Positions 50,253-59,142 are shown, counted from the first letter of the stretch. The stretch: 64,000 nucleotides of DNA from Nannocystis punicea (GCF_026965555.1 NZ_CP114040.1:1736001-1800000); one strand, 5' to 3'. Notes: generated by a model not told the origin, from the sequence alone. A program made the numbers and translations.

Positions 50253-51182
50253 CTAACCCGGCCCGAGGATCTCCACGAAGAGCGCCGTGATGTTGTCCCG
50301 CCCACCGCGCCGCCGGGCGTGTCGAACGGCGGCGGGAGCGGCGGCTCGGATGTCGAGCTGGAACAGGTGCCGCAGGACCTTCTCGCGATCGAAGTATTCG
50401 TGCAGGCCATCGGAGCACAGCAGCAGCCGGTCTCCTCGCGCGATGGGCACGGCGTAAATGTCGACTTCCAATTCGTCGGCCAGGCCGAGCGCTCGGGTGA
50501 TTGGCGATCTTCGGCCGCGCGCCTGCTCCGGAATCATGAGTCCTTGCTTGACCTGCAGGTTGAGCAGGGTGTGGTCTTCAGTAACCTGTCGGACCTCTGC
50601 GCCGCGCGCGTGATACACCCTCGAGTCCCCGACCTGTCCCACCACCGCGACCTCGCCGGCGACGAGGACGACCGAGGCCGTCGTACACATCCCTGCATAA
50701 CGACCATCCACCTTCGCCATCGCGCGGAGCTTTTGAGAAGCGTCCTGCATCGCCGTGCGAACGACCCCTCCGATCTGCACGACAGCCTCGCTACCCACCC
50801 AGTCCGAGCCTTGGCCGGACATCAAGGCGCCTATCGCCGGGGTCTCACGCCAGATCCGCTCCCAGAGCACGGACACGGCCTCGCCAGCAGCGAGGCCCCC
50901 AAAGGGCCTTCCACCCACGCCGTCAGCCACGATGAACAGGCCGAGCCGACCATCCGCCAGGAAGGCATCCTCGTTGAGAGCGCGCAGCCTTCCCGGATCG
51001 GTCATGCCGAAGTGCGTGGTGTGCGCGGCGGGCCAGGTCGAGCCGAGCAACGCCGAAGCCTGCGGCCATCGGAGCGCTGAGTGCGCAGAGCCGGACACCG
51101 GCCCTGGAAGAGCCGGATCGTCGGCCTGAGGCAGCCCCTCGCCCGTGGGAAAGAGCGCGAGTTTTCGGCGGCGATGGCTCAT
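50253..51182 (-). CDS. PP2C-type Ser/Thr protein phosphatase
   Basis: ATG 51182 gives 309 residues. Metal-binding and catalytic motifs of the PPM/PP2C family are present: RLRALNEDAFLAD, LFIVADGVGGRPFGG, VGQVGDSRVYHA, LLLCSDGLHEYF and GGRDNITALFVEI. These Asp residues hold two metal ions. Such phosphatases (PppA/Stp-like) reverse Hanks-kinase phosphorylation. The gene lies 2.3 kb from clpV and 9 kb from the T6SS kinase, so it may oppose that kinase. Neighbours are unrelated and direct linkage is not shown. The N-terminal 55 residues lack homology. Confidence 0.9.
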   Translation of the reverse strand: MSHRRRKLALFPTGEGLPQADDPALPGPVSGSAHSALRWPQASALLGSTWPAAHTTHFGMTDPGRLRALNEDAFLADGRLGLFIVADGVGGRPFGGLAAGEAVSVLWERIWRETPAIGALMSGQGSDWVGSEAVVQIGGVVRTAMQDASQKLRAMAKVDGRYAGMCTTASVVLVAGEVAVVGQVGDSRVYHARGAEVRQVTEDHTLLNLQVKQGLMIPEQARGRRSPITRALGLADELEVDIYAVPIARGDRLLLCSDGLHEYFDREKVLRHLFQLDIRAAAPAAVRHARRRGGRDNITALFVEILGPG

Positions 51183-51824
51183 GGGGCTCCAGCTTGGCGA
51201 GAGCGCGCATCCTCGCACAGCGCGGAGACGCTCACAAGGATCGGGGTGGCTTGGCAAGCGCATAATCGCACGGCGCGTTATCGCTCACAAGTGTCGGCGG
51301 CAGACCCCTGGCTTGGCCACTCCGTGAGCCCCTCAGGAGGCGAACTGGGCGTGACGAGACGGCGGGCTCAACGGTCACGAAGGGGACGGCTCGCCTCGGC
51401 CGACGCCTTGCCGCCTTGTGCGCCCTGGCTTGCAGGGCGGCTTCATTCGCGCCTGTGAGTACGACCGACCGAAGGTTCGCCGCGCGGCCCGAACATGCGA
51501 GGGCCCCGCCCCACGGCTCGGTGATCTGGCCGCCTGTCACCTGGAAGAGCCGCGTGCTTGTCGACGCGCAGGCGTGGTGCAGGTGGACAGCCACGAGGTC
51601 CTCCTCGGCGACGAGAAAGTCGACGTGCTCCTTGGAGGGCGGGTTCTGTTCCGCGTAAGGCAGCAAGCGGCTCATGAAGCCGGTGCGGTCGACCGGCGCC
51701 CGGTTGTGTCACTGGGATCGCGCTGGACGAAGCCTGGAGCGAGCTCGGCACGCGCCGCAAGCGGTCTCGCCTCTCGCGGACCGCTTGCCCAAAAACAGCA
51801 AAAAAAACCGAACCCCGCGTAGCC
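51183..51824. other. Intergenic region with a gene remnant
   Basis: Region between the phosphatase and SIMPL genes (both minus strand), with lower GC. It includes a decayed SnoaL-like fragment and A-rich sequence near 51790-51812. No intact gene is seen. Confidence 0.45.
51440..51708 (-). pseudogene. Remnant of a SnoaL/NTF2-like gene
   Basis: A minus-strand frame after an in-frame stop at 51711 reads HNRAPVDRTGF, then EHVDFLVAEEDLVAVHLHH and STRLFQVTGGQITEPWG. These segments follow the SnoaL pattern (QHNP..DG; VAEGDxVAVH; FRxxGxKIxEHW). They parallel VIADEEYVVVHYH and WRLEGDLIVEHWD of the intact SnoaL protein at 41629. The N-terminal helix region is missing or out of frame, so this is probably a dead copy. 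Confidence 0.4.
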
Positions 51825-52598
51825 CTACTTCAGCTCGAACGTGGCGTGGACGATCGTGATGATGTCCTTCTCGAGCGACGAGGTGTCGTTATTGCCGTCC
51901 CAGGAGCCCTCGGTGGAGTTGGCGGGGTTGACGTTGATGACGCCCATGTCCGCGTTCCGGAGGGCGCCGATCTCGGCGCCGCCGGCGGAGGCGACGATGT
52001 TCTCGGCGCGGGTCCTGGCGTCGCGCGAGGCTTCGGCGAGCTGTTCGATCTTGACGTCGCCGAGCTTGGTGTAGAAGTACTCCGGCGCGTCGGAGCTGAT
52101 GGTCACGCCTTGCTCGAGCAGCTCGGTGACCTCGCGCGACACCTTCTCCACCAGCGCGACGTCGTTGGAGCGGACCTTGATCTCCTGCACCGCGTCGTAG
52201 CCGGTGAGCACCTGCTTCTCGATGCGGCTGTCGCCGGTGCCGTGGTACTCCGTCTCGTAGGACCCGTCGACGCTGGCCGAGGACAGCCAGATCTGGTCCT
52301 TCGGCACGCCGCGCTGGATCAGGAACTCCTCGGTGCGCTTGGCGTGGTCGTGGAGCACGCGGTAGGCCTCGGTGCGCTCCTTGGCGTTGGCCTCGACGGT
52401 CGCGGTCCACTCGATGAAGTCCGAGACGATGCGCTTCTTGGCCGATCCGGTGACCTGGATCGTGCGGATCTGCGGGCGCACCCTGACGCGCTCCCAGGTG
52501 CTGCTGGCGATGTATGTGGCGAGGACCAGCGCGACGCCGACGCCGAGGAGGCCGAAGGGTCGCAGATCGAGGGAGGCGGGTTGCTTGCTCGGTTCCAT
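51825..52598 (-). CDS. SIMPL-domain (DUF541) membrane-anchored protein
   Basis: ATG 52598 gives 257 residues. An N-terminal hydrophobic segment (LLGVGVALVLATYIASSTWE) anchors or exports the protein. The SIMPL domain follows: TIQVTGSAKKRIVSDFIEWT, LHDHAKRTEEFLIQRGVPKD, VSREVTELLEQGVTIS, YFYTKLGDVKIEQLAEASRD, then VINVNPANST. This family is periplasmic and of unknown biochemical role, linked in some bacteria to stress and outer-membrane vesicle processes. The gene lies between the phosphatase and the lipoprotein on the same strand. Confidence 0.88.
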   Translation of the reverse strand: MEPSKQPASLDLRPFGLLGVGVALVLATYIASSTWERVRVRPQIRTIQVTGSAKKRIVSDFIEWTATVEANAKERTEAYRVLHDHAKRTEEFLIQRGVPKDQIWLSSASVDGSYETEYHGTGDSRIEKQVLTGYDAVQEIKVRSNDVALVEKVSREVTELLEQGVTISSDAPEYFYTKLGDVKIEQLAEASRDARTRAENIVASAGGAEIGALRNADMGVINVNPANSTEGSWDGNNDTSSLEKDIITIVHATFELK

Positions 52599-52654
52599 GC
52601 TGACGGGCCCTACGTGCGAGGCGTCCTCAAGATTCCACGCCGTAGATCTTTCAG

Positions 52655-52672
52655 GACATGTCCGAAGGATCC
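52655..52672. repeat. Degenerate dispersed element
   Basis: GACATGTCCGAAGGATCC keeps the CATGTCC-GAAGGA core found in the FecR-like copies. Confidence 0.4.
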
Positions 52673-52706
52673 ATCGCCGTGAGGTCGGACACGTCTCCTG
52701 CGAGCC

Positions 52707-53414
52707 TCATGGCTGCGCGGGCGACAGAGCGGCGAGGCGGCGCTCGAGGCGGTCGAGTCGCGCTCGCAGCTCGTCGTTCTCGGCCTCGGCGGCGACGAGG
52801 CGACGGTGCAGGCCCTGGATCGCGGCCAGCGATACGCCGGTGGCGTCGAGCGGGAAGATCATGCGATCGGTGTTCCACAGGCCGAACGCGGCCTTGAAGT
52901 CCTGGGCCATCGGGCCGAGGTGGCGGACGTCGACCGGGTCCGTCCTGTAGCGCCAGGTCGAGATGTCGAGCGCGACCACTCGGCTCAGGACGTCGCTCGG
53001 GTCGATGGGGCGCAGGTCGGTCTTGGCGTTGCGATCGCTTATCGGGCAGTTGTCGCTGCAGAACTCCTCGCCGGGCGGGACCGGCACGCCGGCGCAGCAG
53101 GTGAGCCCGTCGCAGCACTTCTGGCCGGCGTTGCACGGCTCGGTCTGCTGCGAGCACGCGCCGCCGGTGCTGCTGGCGTCGCCGGTGGTGGGGCCGGTGG
53201 TCGTCGCGCTCGTCGAGCTGCCGGTGGTGGACGTCGCGGTCGAGCTCGTCGCGGACGTCGTGGCGCCCTGCGTGCCCGTGTCCGCGGTGCTGCTGGTGGT
53301 CGCGGCGGTCGTCGCGGTCGAGCTCGTCGACGGCTCGGTGGTGTTCTTGTCGCCCGGAGCGCCGCAGGCGACCAGGGCGGTGAGGGCGAGGGAGATCCGA
53401 GTGTGACAGTGCAT
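52707..53414 (-). CDS. Lipoprotein with S74 (endosialidase chaperone)-like domain
   Basis: ATG 53414 gives lipobox LVAC and 235 residues. A long Thr/Ser linker is followed by a Cys-rich segment (CNAGQKCCDGLTCCAG). The C-terminal 110 residues match the intramolecular chaperone of endosialidase (peptidase S74): SDRNAKTDLRPIDPSDVLSR, ISTWRYRTD, HLGPMAQDFKAAFGL, LAAIQGLHRRLV, ending in a coiled coil. Such domains cleave themselves after helping trimer assembly of phage tail spikes and some bacterial surface proteins. The SDR motif expected at the cleavage Ser is present. It is the next gene after clpV, separated by an unusual hairpin. Confidence 0.72.
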   Translation of the reverse strand: MHCHTRISLALTALVACGAPGDKNTTEPSTSSTATTAATTSSTADTGTQGATTSATSSTATSTTGSSTSATTTGPTTGDASSTGGACSQQTEPCNAGQKCCDGLTCCAGVPVPPGEEFCSDNCPISDRNAKTDLRPIDPSDVLSRVVALDISTWRYRTDPVDVRHLGPMAQDFKAAFGLWNTDRMIFPLDATGVSLAAIQGLHRRLVAAEAENDELRARLDRLERRLAALSPAQP

Positions 53415-53441
53415 CCCCCGAAGATGGGGCATCTTCGGGGG
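53415..53441 (-). promoter_or_regulatory. Perfect 12-bp hairpin touching a start codon
   Basis: CCCCCGAAGATG (53415-53426) is an exact inverted match to CATCTTCGGGGG (53430-53441) with a GGG loop. In the minus-strand message it sits directly before the ATG at 53414 and 47 nt after the clpV stop. It may act as terminator of clpV and as a translation block for the next gene. Confidence 0.6.
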
Positions 53442-53487
53442 TGGAGCTACCTCGTCGCGCGCGGACGAGTCCGGGCGACGAACGTCG

Positions 53488-56121
53488 TCACTCGGGCAGC
53501 GGGTCGAAGGTGATGTCCCAGGCCTCGCCTTCCTTGCCGAGGCCGATCCGGACCTTGCTCGGCTGCTGTCCGGCGGCGAACGTCTCGAGCAGCTTGCGGC
53601 TGAGCACCGGCATGAGCGAGCCGCGGAGGATGTGATCGACGTTGCGGGCGCCGGTCTCGGCCTCGTTGCAGCGCGCGGCCATGGCGTCGTAGACCTCGGC
53701 GAGCACCTCGGCCTCGATCTTGTGGCTGTCCCACAGGCGCTTGCGCAGGCCCTTGAGCTTGAGCTCGGTGATCTCGCGCAGCACCGGCGGCGGCAGCGGC
53801 TGGAACGGCACGATCGACATGCGCGCCAGCAGGGCCGGCTTGAAGTGCTTCGACAGCGTCGGGCGGATCGCCTCGACCAGCTCCTCCGGCGTGCGCGCGG
53901 CCAGGCCGTTTTCGGTCAGCTTCATGATCGCGTCCGAGGCCAGGTTGCTGGTGAGGATCACGATCGTGTTCTTGAAGTCGATGAGGCGGCCCTCGCCGTC
54001 CGACAGCATGCCCTTGTCGAACACCTGGTAGAACAGGTTCATGACGTCGAGGTCGGCCTTCTCGCACTCGTCGAGGAGGACCACCGAGTAGGGCCGCTGG
54101 CGCACTGCCTCGGTGAGCACGCCGCCCTCGCCGTAGCCGACGTAGCCCGGCGGCGAGCCGATCAGGCGCGACACCGTGTGCTTCTCCTGGAACTCCGACA
54201 TGTTGATCGTCGTCATGAAGCGCTCGCCGCCGTAGAGCAGGTCGGCGAGGGCGGTGGCGGTCTCGGTCTTGCCGACGCCGCTGGTGCCGACGAACAGCAG
54301 CACGCCGATCGGGGTGCTCGGGTTGCGGATGCCGGCGTGGGCGATCCGCAGCGTCTCCGACACGACCTTGACGGCGTTGGGCTGGCCCTTGACGCGCTCG
54401 GTGAGGGTGTCCTCGAGGCGCAGCAGGCTCTCCATGGCGTCGCGCTTCATGTTGCCGACGGGGATGCCGGTCCAGTTGGAGACGACGCGGGCGACGGCGT
54501 CGCTGTCGACCTCGGCGTGGATCAGGCGCTCCTCGCCGCCGGCGGCGATGAGCGTGGCGTCGGCGGTGCGCTTGGCCTCGCGGAGCTCCTCGCCGGCGGC
54601 GTCGCCGGCGGCGCGCAGGGCCTCGCGCGCCTTGTCGACGGCGACCAGGGCCTCCTTCTCCTCCTGCCAGCGCTTGTCGAGCGCGGCCCGCTCGTCCTCG
54701 CCGGCGCGCAGCTTGTCGCGCAGCTCGGCGAGGTGGGCCAGGTCGACCAGGTTGCCCTCGCGGTCCTCCCGCTCGAGCGCGCCGATCTCTCGATTCAGGG
54801 CGGCGAGCTCCTGCTCCTGGCGCAGCATCGCCTCGGGCCGCGACGCCTGCTCGATCTTCACCCGCGTCGACGCGGTGTCGAGCAGGTCGACCGCCTTGTC
54901 GGGCAGCTGGCGGCCGGAGATGTAGCGGTGGCTGAGCTTGACGGCGGCGATCAGCGCCTCGTCGCGGATCGTCACGCTGTGGGTGCTCTCGTAGGTGTCA
55001 CGCAGGCCGCGGAGCATGACGAGCGCCTGCTCCTCCGACGGCTCGTCGACCTTGACCAGCTGGAAGCGGCGGGCGAACGCGGCGTCCTTCTCGAAGTACT
55101 TCTTGTACTCGGACCAGGTGGTGGCGGCGATCGTGCGCAGCTCGCCGCGGGCGAGCGCGGGCTTGAGGATGTTGGTGGCGTCGTTGTCCTTGTTGCCGAC
55201 GATGGTGTGGGCCTCGTCGATGAACAGGACGATCGGCTTGGGCGAGGACTTGACCTCCTCGATGACGGCCTTGAGGCGCTTCTCGAACTCGCCGCGCACG
55301 CCGGCGCCGGCCTGCATGAGGCCCATGTCGAGCTCGAGCAGCTCGACGTCGTGCAGCGAGGACGGGACGTCGCCCTCGACGATCGCGCGGGCGAGGCCCT
55401 CGACCAGCGCGGTCTTGCCGACGCCGGGCTCGCCGACGATGATCGGGTTGTTCTTGCGCCTGCGGGTCAAGATCTCCACCAGCTGGCGGATCTCCTGGTG
55501 GCGGCCGAAGATCGGGTCGATCTTGCCCTCGCGGGCCTTCTGCGTGTACGACGAGGTGAAGCGGCGCAGCGCCTGCTCGCCGGCGGCGACAGGCGCGGCG
55601 GCGACAGCTCCGCCGCCCGTGCCGCCCGCGGGGGCCGAGGCGGCGCGCACGGCCTCCTTCGAGCCGGCGGTGATGCCCTCGAGGTCCTTGCGCAGCGTCT
55701 CGATGTCGATCGCGGCCAGCTCGGCCAGCGTCTCGGCGCTGTAGCGGTGGCCGCGGGCGCACCACTGCTGGATCAGGTGGCCGGTGCGGATCTCGGTGGC
55801 GCCCCACTGCAGCGAGGCGACGACCCACGCGTCCTCGAGCCACTGGAAGAGCGTCTCGGCGAACACGGGGCGGCCGGCGTTGCCGGTGCGCATGGTCTCG
55901 AGGACACGTTGCACGCGCTGGCGCAGGCGCGTCGCGTCCTGGTTGAAGTGCGAGAGGATCTTCGCCGCGTCGGTGTCCTCGCCGTTCAGGATGGCGGCGA
56001 GCAGGTGCTCCGGGACGATCTCGTAGTAGCGGGAGCTGGCGGCGTGGGACACCGCAGCCTCGAGCATCGAGGTGCAGGTCGGGTTGAGCCTTCGAACGAT
56101 CGCTTTCGGGTCGACGCGCAT
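53488..56121 (-). CDS. clpV: T6SS ClpB-type ATPase ClpV (TssH)
   Basis: The 877-residue protein starts at ATG 56121. It has an N-terminal Clp-N domain (VSHAASSRYYEIVPEHLLAA), AAA1 with Walker A GEPGVGKT near residue 229 and LFIDEAHTIVG, a middle coiled-coil domain (about 410-530), and AAA2 with GTSGVGKT near 610 and VVLLDECEKAD. The ClpV pattern is confirmed by MEFEVxR-like context SRLIGSPPGYVGYGEGG and the C-terminal D2-small domain. ClpV disassembles contracted TssB/TssC sheaths. It is next to hcp and divergent from tssB, a usual T6SS layout. Confidence 0.93.
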   Translation of the reverse strand: MRVDPKAIVRRLNPTCTSMLEAAVSHAASSRYYEIVPEHLLAAILNGEDTDAAKILSHFNQDATRLRQRVQRVLETMRTGNAGRPVFAETLFQWLEDAWVVASLQWGATEIRTGHLIQQWCARGHRYSAETLAELAAIDIETLRKDLEGITAGSKEAVRAASAPAGGTGGGAVAAAPVAAGEQALRRFTSSYTQKAREGKIDPIFGRHQEIRQLVEILTRRRKNNPIIVGEPGVGKTALVEGLARAIVEGDVPSSLHDVELLELDMGLMQAGAGVRGEFEKRLKAVIEEVKSSPKPIVLFIDEAHTIVGNKDNDATNILKPALARGELRTIAATTWSEYKKYFEKDAAFARRFQLVKVDEPSEEQALVMLRGLRDTYESTHSVTIRDEALIAAVKLSHRYISGRQLPDKAVDLLDTASTRVKIEQASRPEAMLRQEQELAALNREIGALEREDREGNLVDLAHLAELRDKLRAGEDERAALDKRWQEEKEALVAVDKAREALRAAGDAAGEELREAKRTADATLIAAGGEERLIHAEVDSDAVARVVSNWTGIPVGNMKRDAMESLLRLEDTLTERVKGQPNAVKVVSETLRIAHAGIRNPSTPIGVLLFVGTSGVGKTETATALADLLYGGERFMTTINMSEFQEKHTVSRLIGSPPGYVGYGEGGVLTEAVRQRPYSVVLLDECEKADLDVMNLFYQVFDKGMLSDGEGRLIDFKNTIVILTSNLASDAIMKLTENGLAARTPEELVEAIRPTLSKHFKPALLARMSIVPFQPLPPPVLREITELKLKGLRKRLWDSHKIEAEVLAEVYDAMAARCNEAETGARNVDHILRGSLMPVLSRKLLETFAAGQQPSKVRIGLGKEGEAWDITFDPLPE

Positions 56122-56183
56122 GCGGGGTCTCTCGCGGGGAAAGGTGGGGATGGAGGGGGAGCGCTATAGTAGAAAGGCAGGCC

Positions 56184-56217
56184 GGCCAGGCGCGGAGACG
56201 AACTCTCGCGCCAGGCC
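56184..56217 (-). terminator. Hairpin between hcp and clpV
   Basis: GGCCAGGCGCG (56184-56194) pairs with CGCGCCAGGCC (56207-56217) with one A-A mismatch. In the minus-strand message it follows the hcp stop (56241) and precedes clpV. It may lower clpV relative to hcp or stabilise the hcp message. Confidence 0.5.
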
Positions 56218-56240
56218 GTTTTATGTGCAACGAACGGTGC

Positions 56241-56738
56241 TTACGCGCCGTCGCTGTTCGACCACGAGTCGACGAACTCGGCGCCCGTGGGGACGAAGAT
56301 CCACGTGATGGTGTGGTAGACGATGCTCACCGTCTCGAGCGGCGGGGCCTTGGCCTCGGCCGGGTCGAGGGCGTTGGGCGAGAGGCGCTCGATCGAGTCG
56401 ATGCGGCCGTTCTCCAGCTTGACGGTGAAGAACTGCTCCGTCGTGCCGTCGCCGTTGGGATTGGGGCGGAAGAACTTGAACTCGGCGTCGATTCTCTCGT
56501 TGCGGCACAGGGCCTTGGCGATCAGCGGCGAGCTCTTGTCGATGCGCTTCACGACCCGGATGGGGGCGTGGACGCGGCGACCGACAGCGGCGCGGCTGCC
56601 GTGCTCACGCGCGGTGCGGACGCTGTCTTGGAACTCGACGCACTCGATCGAGTTCTCGCGACCGAGCGAGGTCTGCGAGCTCTCGCCCTGGATGTCTTGG
56701 CCATTCGCTTTCAGGTACAGATGGACGGTCTCAGCCAT
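56241..56738 (-). CDS. hcp: Hcp tube protein of the T6SS
   Basis: ATG 56738 gives 165 residues. Hcp features are clear: MAETVHLYLKANGQDIQGES, CVEFQDSVRTAREHGSRAAV, RVHAPIRVVKRIDKSSPLIA, and the end ETVSIVYHTITWIF. Hcp hexamers stack to form the inner tube and can carry effectors. It is divergent from tssB; clpV follows on the same strand. The end TGAEFVDSWSNSDGA shows no effector extension. Confidence 0.92.
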   Translation of the reverse strand: MAETVHLYLKANGQDIQGESSQTSLGRENSIECVEFQDSVRTAREHGSRAAVGRRVHAPIRVVKRIDKSSPLIAKALCRNERIDAEFKFFRPNPNGDGTTEQFFTVKLENGRIDSIERLSPNALDPAEAKAPPLETVSIVYHTITWIFVPTGAEFVDSWSNSDGA

Positions 56739-57100
56739 GCGGGACACCTTATCAAAGGCCCCGCGGCCGGCTACGGGCACAACCCCGGTATTTTCGCGCC
56801 TGCGCGGCCTTCAACGCGACTTTGGCTCGCACAATCGCGCAGGTTCGAATCCGCGCCGGTGTCACTTTCGCGCGAGCGTTCGCGCGAGCGCGAGTCGACG
56901 TCCGGAGCGCCCTTATCTGCGTTACGTCGGCGTCAGCTTGCGGTGATTTCGCGCGCGCGCGATCGCGGCGCTCGTCGCACGCTCTGGACGCCGGACGGCC
57001 CGCCGTTCTATGGTCCATGCCGCAGAGGTGCCGCTGTCTGGCGCACCGCGGGGACAGACGGGGCGAGGAAAACAGTAGTGTCCGCGAGGATGGTGCCTTC
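56739..57100. promoter_or_regulatory. Divergent hcp/tssB promoter region
   Basis: About 360 bases between divergent starts; must contain both promoters. Composition is GC-rich with repeated GCGCGA stretches near 56875-56970. No clear sigma-54 or sigma-70 box is seen. A T-loop-like GGTTCGAATCC occurs near 56832, but the flanks do not fold as a tRNA. Confidence 0.4.
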
Positions 57101-57610
57101 ATGAGCAAGGGTAAAGAGGGATCGGTCGCGCCGAAGGAGCGCGTGAACATCACGTACAAGCCGGCCACGGACGGGGCAGCGGAGGACGTCGAGCTCCCGC
57201 TCAAGATCCTCATGCTGGGCGACTTCACCGGGCGACAGGACGACCGGCCGGTCGAGGAGCGCGTGCCCATCAACGTCGACAAGGACAACTTCGACAAGGT
57301 CATGTCGGCGCAGAAGCTCGAGACCTCGATCAGCGTGAGCAACAAGCTGACCGACGGCGACCAGGGCGACCTCTCGCTGAACCTCAAGTTCGACACGCTG
57401 AAGGACTTCCGCCCCGAGGGGATCGTCGAGCAGGTGCCGGAGCTGAAGGAGCTGATGGAGCTGCGCAACGCGCTCACGGCCCTCAAGGGCCCGCTGGTCG
57501 GCGGCAACGTGCCGGAGTTCAAGAAGAAGCTGGTCGAGGCGCTGCGCGACCCGGACAAGCGCGCGCGGCTGATCAAGGAGCTGGGGATCGAGGACAAGCC
57601 GGGGTCGTGA
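57101..57610 (+). CDS. tssB: T6SS sheath protein TssB (VipA)
   Basis: ATG 57101 gives 169 residues. The TssB family is seen in ERVNITYKPATDGAAEDVEL, PLKILMLGDFTGR, and the end RDPDKRARLIKELGI. The partner tssC begins 37 nt downstream. TssB and TssC form the contractile sheath around the Hcp tube. The start is supported by length and by GAGGA upstream. Confidence 0.93.
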   Translation: MSKGKEGSVAPKERVNITYKPATDGAAEDVELPLKILMLGDFTGRQDDRPVEERVPINVDKDNFDKVMSAQKLETSISVSNKLTDGDQGDLSLNLKFDTLKDFRPEGIVEQVPELKELMELRNALTALKGPLVGGNVPEFKKKLVEALRDPDKRARLIKELGIEDKPGS

Positions 57611-57647
57611 GGCGCCCGCGACGGAATCGCAGAAGGAGTTTTAGGAC

Positions 57648-59138
57648 ATGACGGACACGAATTCCCAGACAGCCTCCCAGCGGCAGACCGAGGTGCAGGA
57701 CTCGCTACTCGACTCGCTGCTGTCGGAGACCAAGCTCGGCCCGACCGACGGCGAGGCCTATGAGCTGGTCCGCCGCGGTACGCGCAAGTTGATGGACGAT
57801 CTCCTGCGCTCGAACGAGGTCACGCCGAAGATCGACAAGGGCCTCATCGACGAGATGATTGCCGACATCGACCGCCGCTTGACCGCGCAGGTCAACCAGG
57901 TCCTCCACCACCCGCAGGTCCGCCAGCTCGAGTCGTCGTGGCGCGGCCTCAAGTACCTGGTCGACCAGATCGACTTCCGCGAGAACGTCCGCCTCGAGAT
58001 CGTCAACGCGACCAAGGAGGACCTCCGGGTCGACTTCGAGGACGCGCCCGACATCACCAAGTCGGGCCTCTACAACACGATCTACCGCAACAACTTCGGC
58101 GTGTTCGGCGGCAAGCCCTACGGGGTGATCTGCTCGACGTTCGACTTCGGCACCGGCACCGAGGACATCCAGCTGCTCAAGCAGTTCGCGGCCGTCGGCG
58201 CCATGTCGCACGCGCCGTTCCTCGGCAACGCCTCGCCGAAGATGTTCGGCGTGCAGTCGTTCACCGACCTGCCCAAGCTGAAGGACCTGCAGGCGCTGTT
58301 CGAGGGCCCGCAGTACGCCAAGTGGAACAGCCTGCGCGAGACCGAGGACGCCCGCTACCTCGGCATGTGCATGCCGCGCTTCATGCTGCGCGCGCCGTAC
58401 GGCAAGCGCGAGAGCGAGCTGTCGGTCAAGGCCTTCGACTTCACCGAGGAGGTGATCGACCAGCACGACGCGTACCTGTGGGGCCCGGCGTCGCTGGCGA
58501 TGGCCGCCAAGATCGCCGACAGCTTCGCCAAGTACCGCTGGTGCCCGAACATCATCGGCCCCCAGGGCGGCGGCGCGGTCTACAACCTGCCGCTCCACCA
58601 GTACGAGCAGGGCGGCGAGCTGAAGAGCAAGATCCCGACCGAGACTTCGCTCGACGACCGCCGCGAGTACGAGCTCGCCGAGCAGGGCTTCATCGGCATG
58701 GTGTTCCGCAAGGACTCCGACAACGCGGCGTTCTTCTCCGCCAACTCGATCCAGCGGCCCAAGGTGTTCGCCAAGACCGCCGAGGGTCTGGCCGCGCAGA
58801 CCAACTACATGCTCGGGACGCGCCTCCCGTACATGTTCGTGATCACGCGCCTCGCCCACTACATGAAGGTCCTCCAGCGCGAGCAGATCGGCACGTGGAA
58901 GAGCCGCGCCGACCTCGACCGCGAGCTCAACACCTGGATCCGCCAGTACGTGTCGGACATGCCGGACCCGCCGGCCGCGACCCGCTCGCGCAAGCCGCTG
59001 CGCAAGGCCAAGGTGATCGTCGAGGAGGTCGAGGGGCAGGTCGGTTGGTACCGCTGCAACCTGGCCATCGAGCCGCACCTCAAGTTCGAGGGCGCCGAGT
59101 TCACCCTGTCGCTCGTCGGCAAGCTGGACAAGTCCTAG
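57648..59138 (+). CDS. tssC: T6SS sheath protein TssC (VipB)
   Basis: ATG 57648 is preceded by GAAGGAG with good spacing and gives 496 residues, the usual length. Strong family motifs: LIDEMIADIDRRLTAQ, LESSWRGLKYLVDQ, FGGKPYGVICSTFDFGTG, RETEDARYLGMCMPRFML, LPYMFVITRLAHYMK, RKPLRKAKVIVEEVEGQVGW. This is the canonical TssC paired with TssB. A divergent paralogue is at 3134. Kinase follows by 4 nt. Confidence 0.95.
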   Translation: MTDTNSQTASQRQTEVQDSLLDSLLSETKLGPTDGEAYELVRRGTRKLMDDLLRSNEVTPKIDKGLIDEMIADIDRRLTAQVNQVLHHPQVRQLESSWRGLKYLVDQIDFRENVRLEIVNATKEDLRVDFEDAPDITKSGLYNTIYRNNFGVFGGKPYGVICSTFDFGTGTEDIQLLKQFAAVGAMSHAPFLGNASPKMFGVQSFTDLPKLKDLQALFEGPQYAKWNSLRETEDARYLGMCMPRFMLRAPYGKRESELSVKAFDFTEEVIDQHDAYLWGPASLAMAAKIADSFAKYRWCPNIIGPQGGGAVYNLPLHQYEQGGELKSKIPTETSLDDRREYELAEQGFIGMVFRKDSDNAAFFSANSIQRPKVFAKTAEGLAAQTNYMLGTRLPYMFVITRLAHYMKVLQREQIGTWKSRADLDRELNTWIRQYVSDMPDPPAATRSRKPLRKAKVIVEEVEGQVGWYRCNLAIEPHLKFEGAEFTLSLVGKLDKS

Positions 59139-59142
59139 CCAG

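Noticed and set aside
53632..56169. Very long plus-strand frame opposite clpV
   Set aside because: It is an antisense shadow caused by GC-rich third positions; the clpV frame explains the sequence.
56821..56860. tRNA-like T-loop GGTTCGAATCC
   Set aside because: The flanks do not form a regular T-stem or acceptor stem, and no D or anticodon arm is found upstream.
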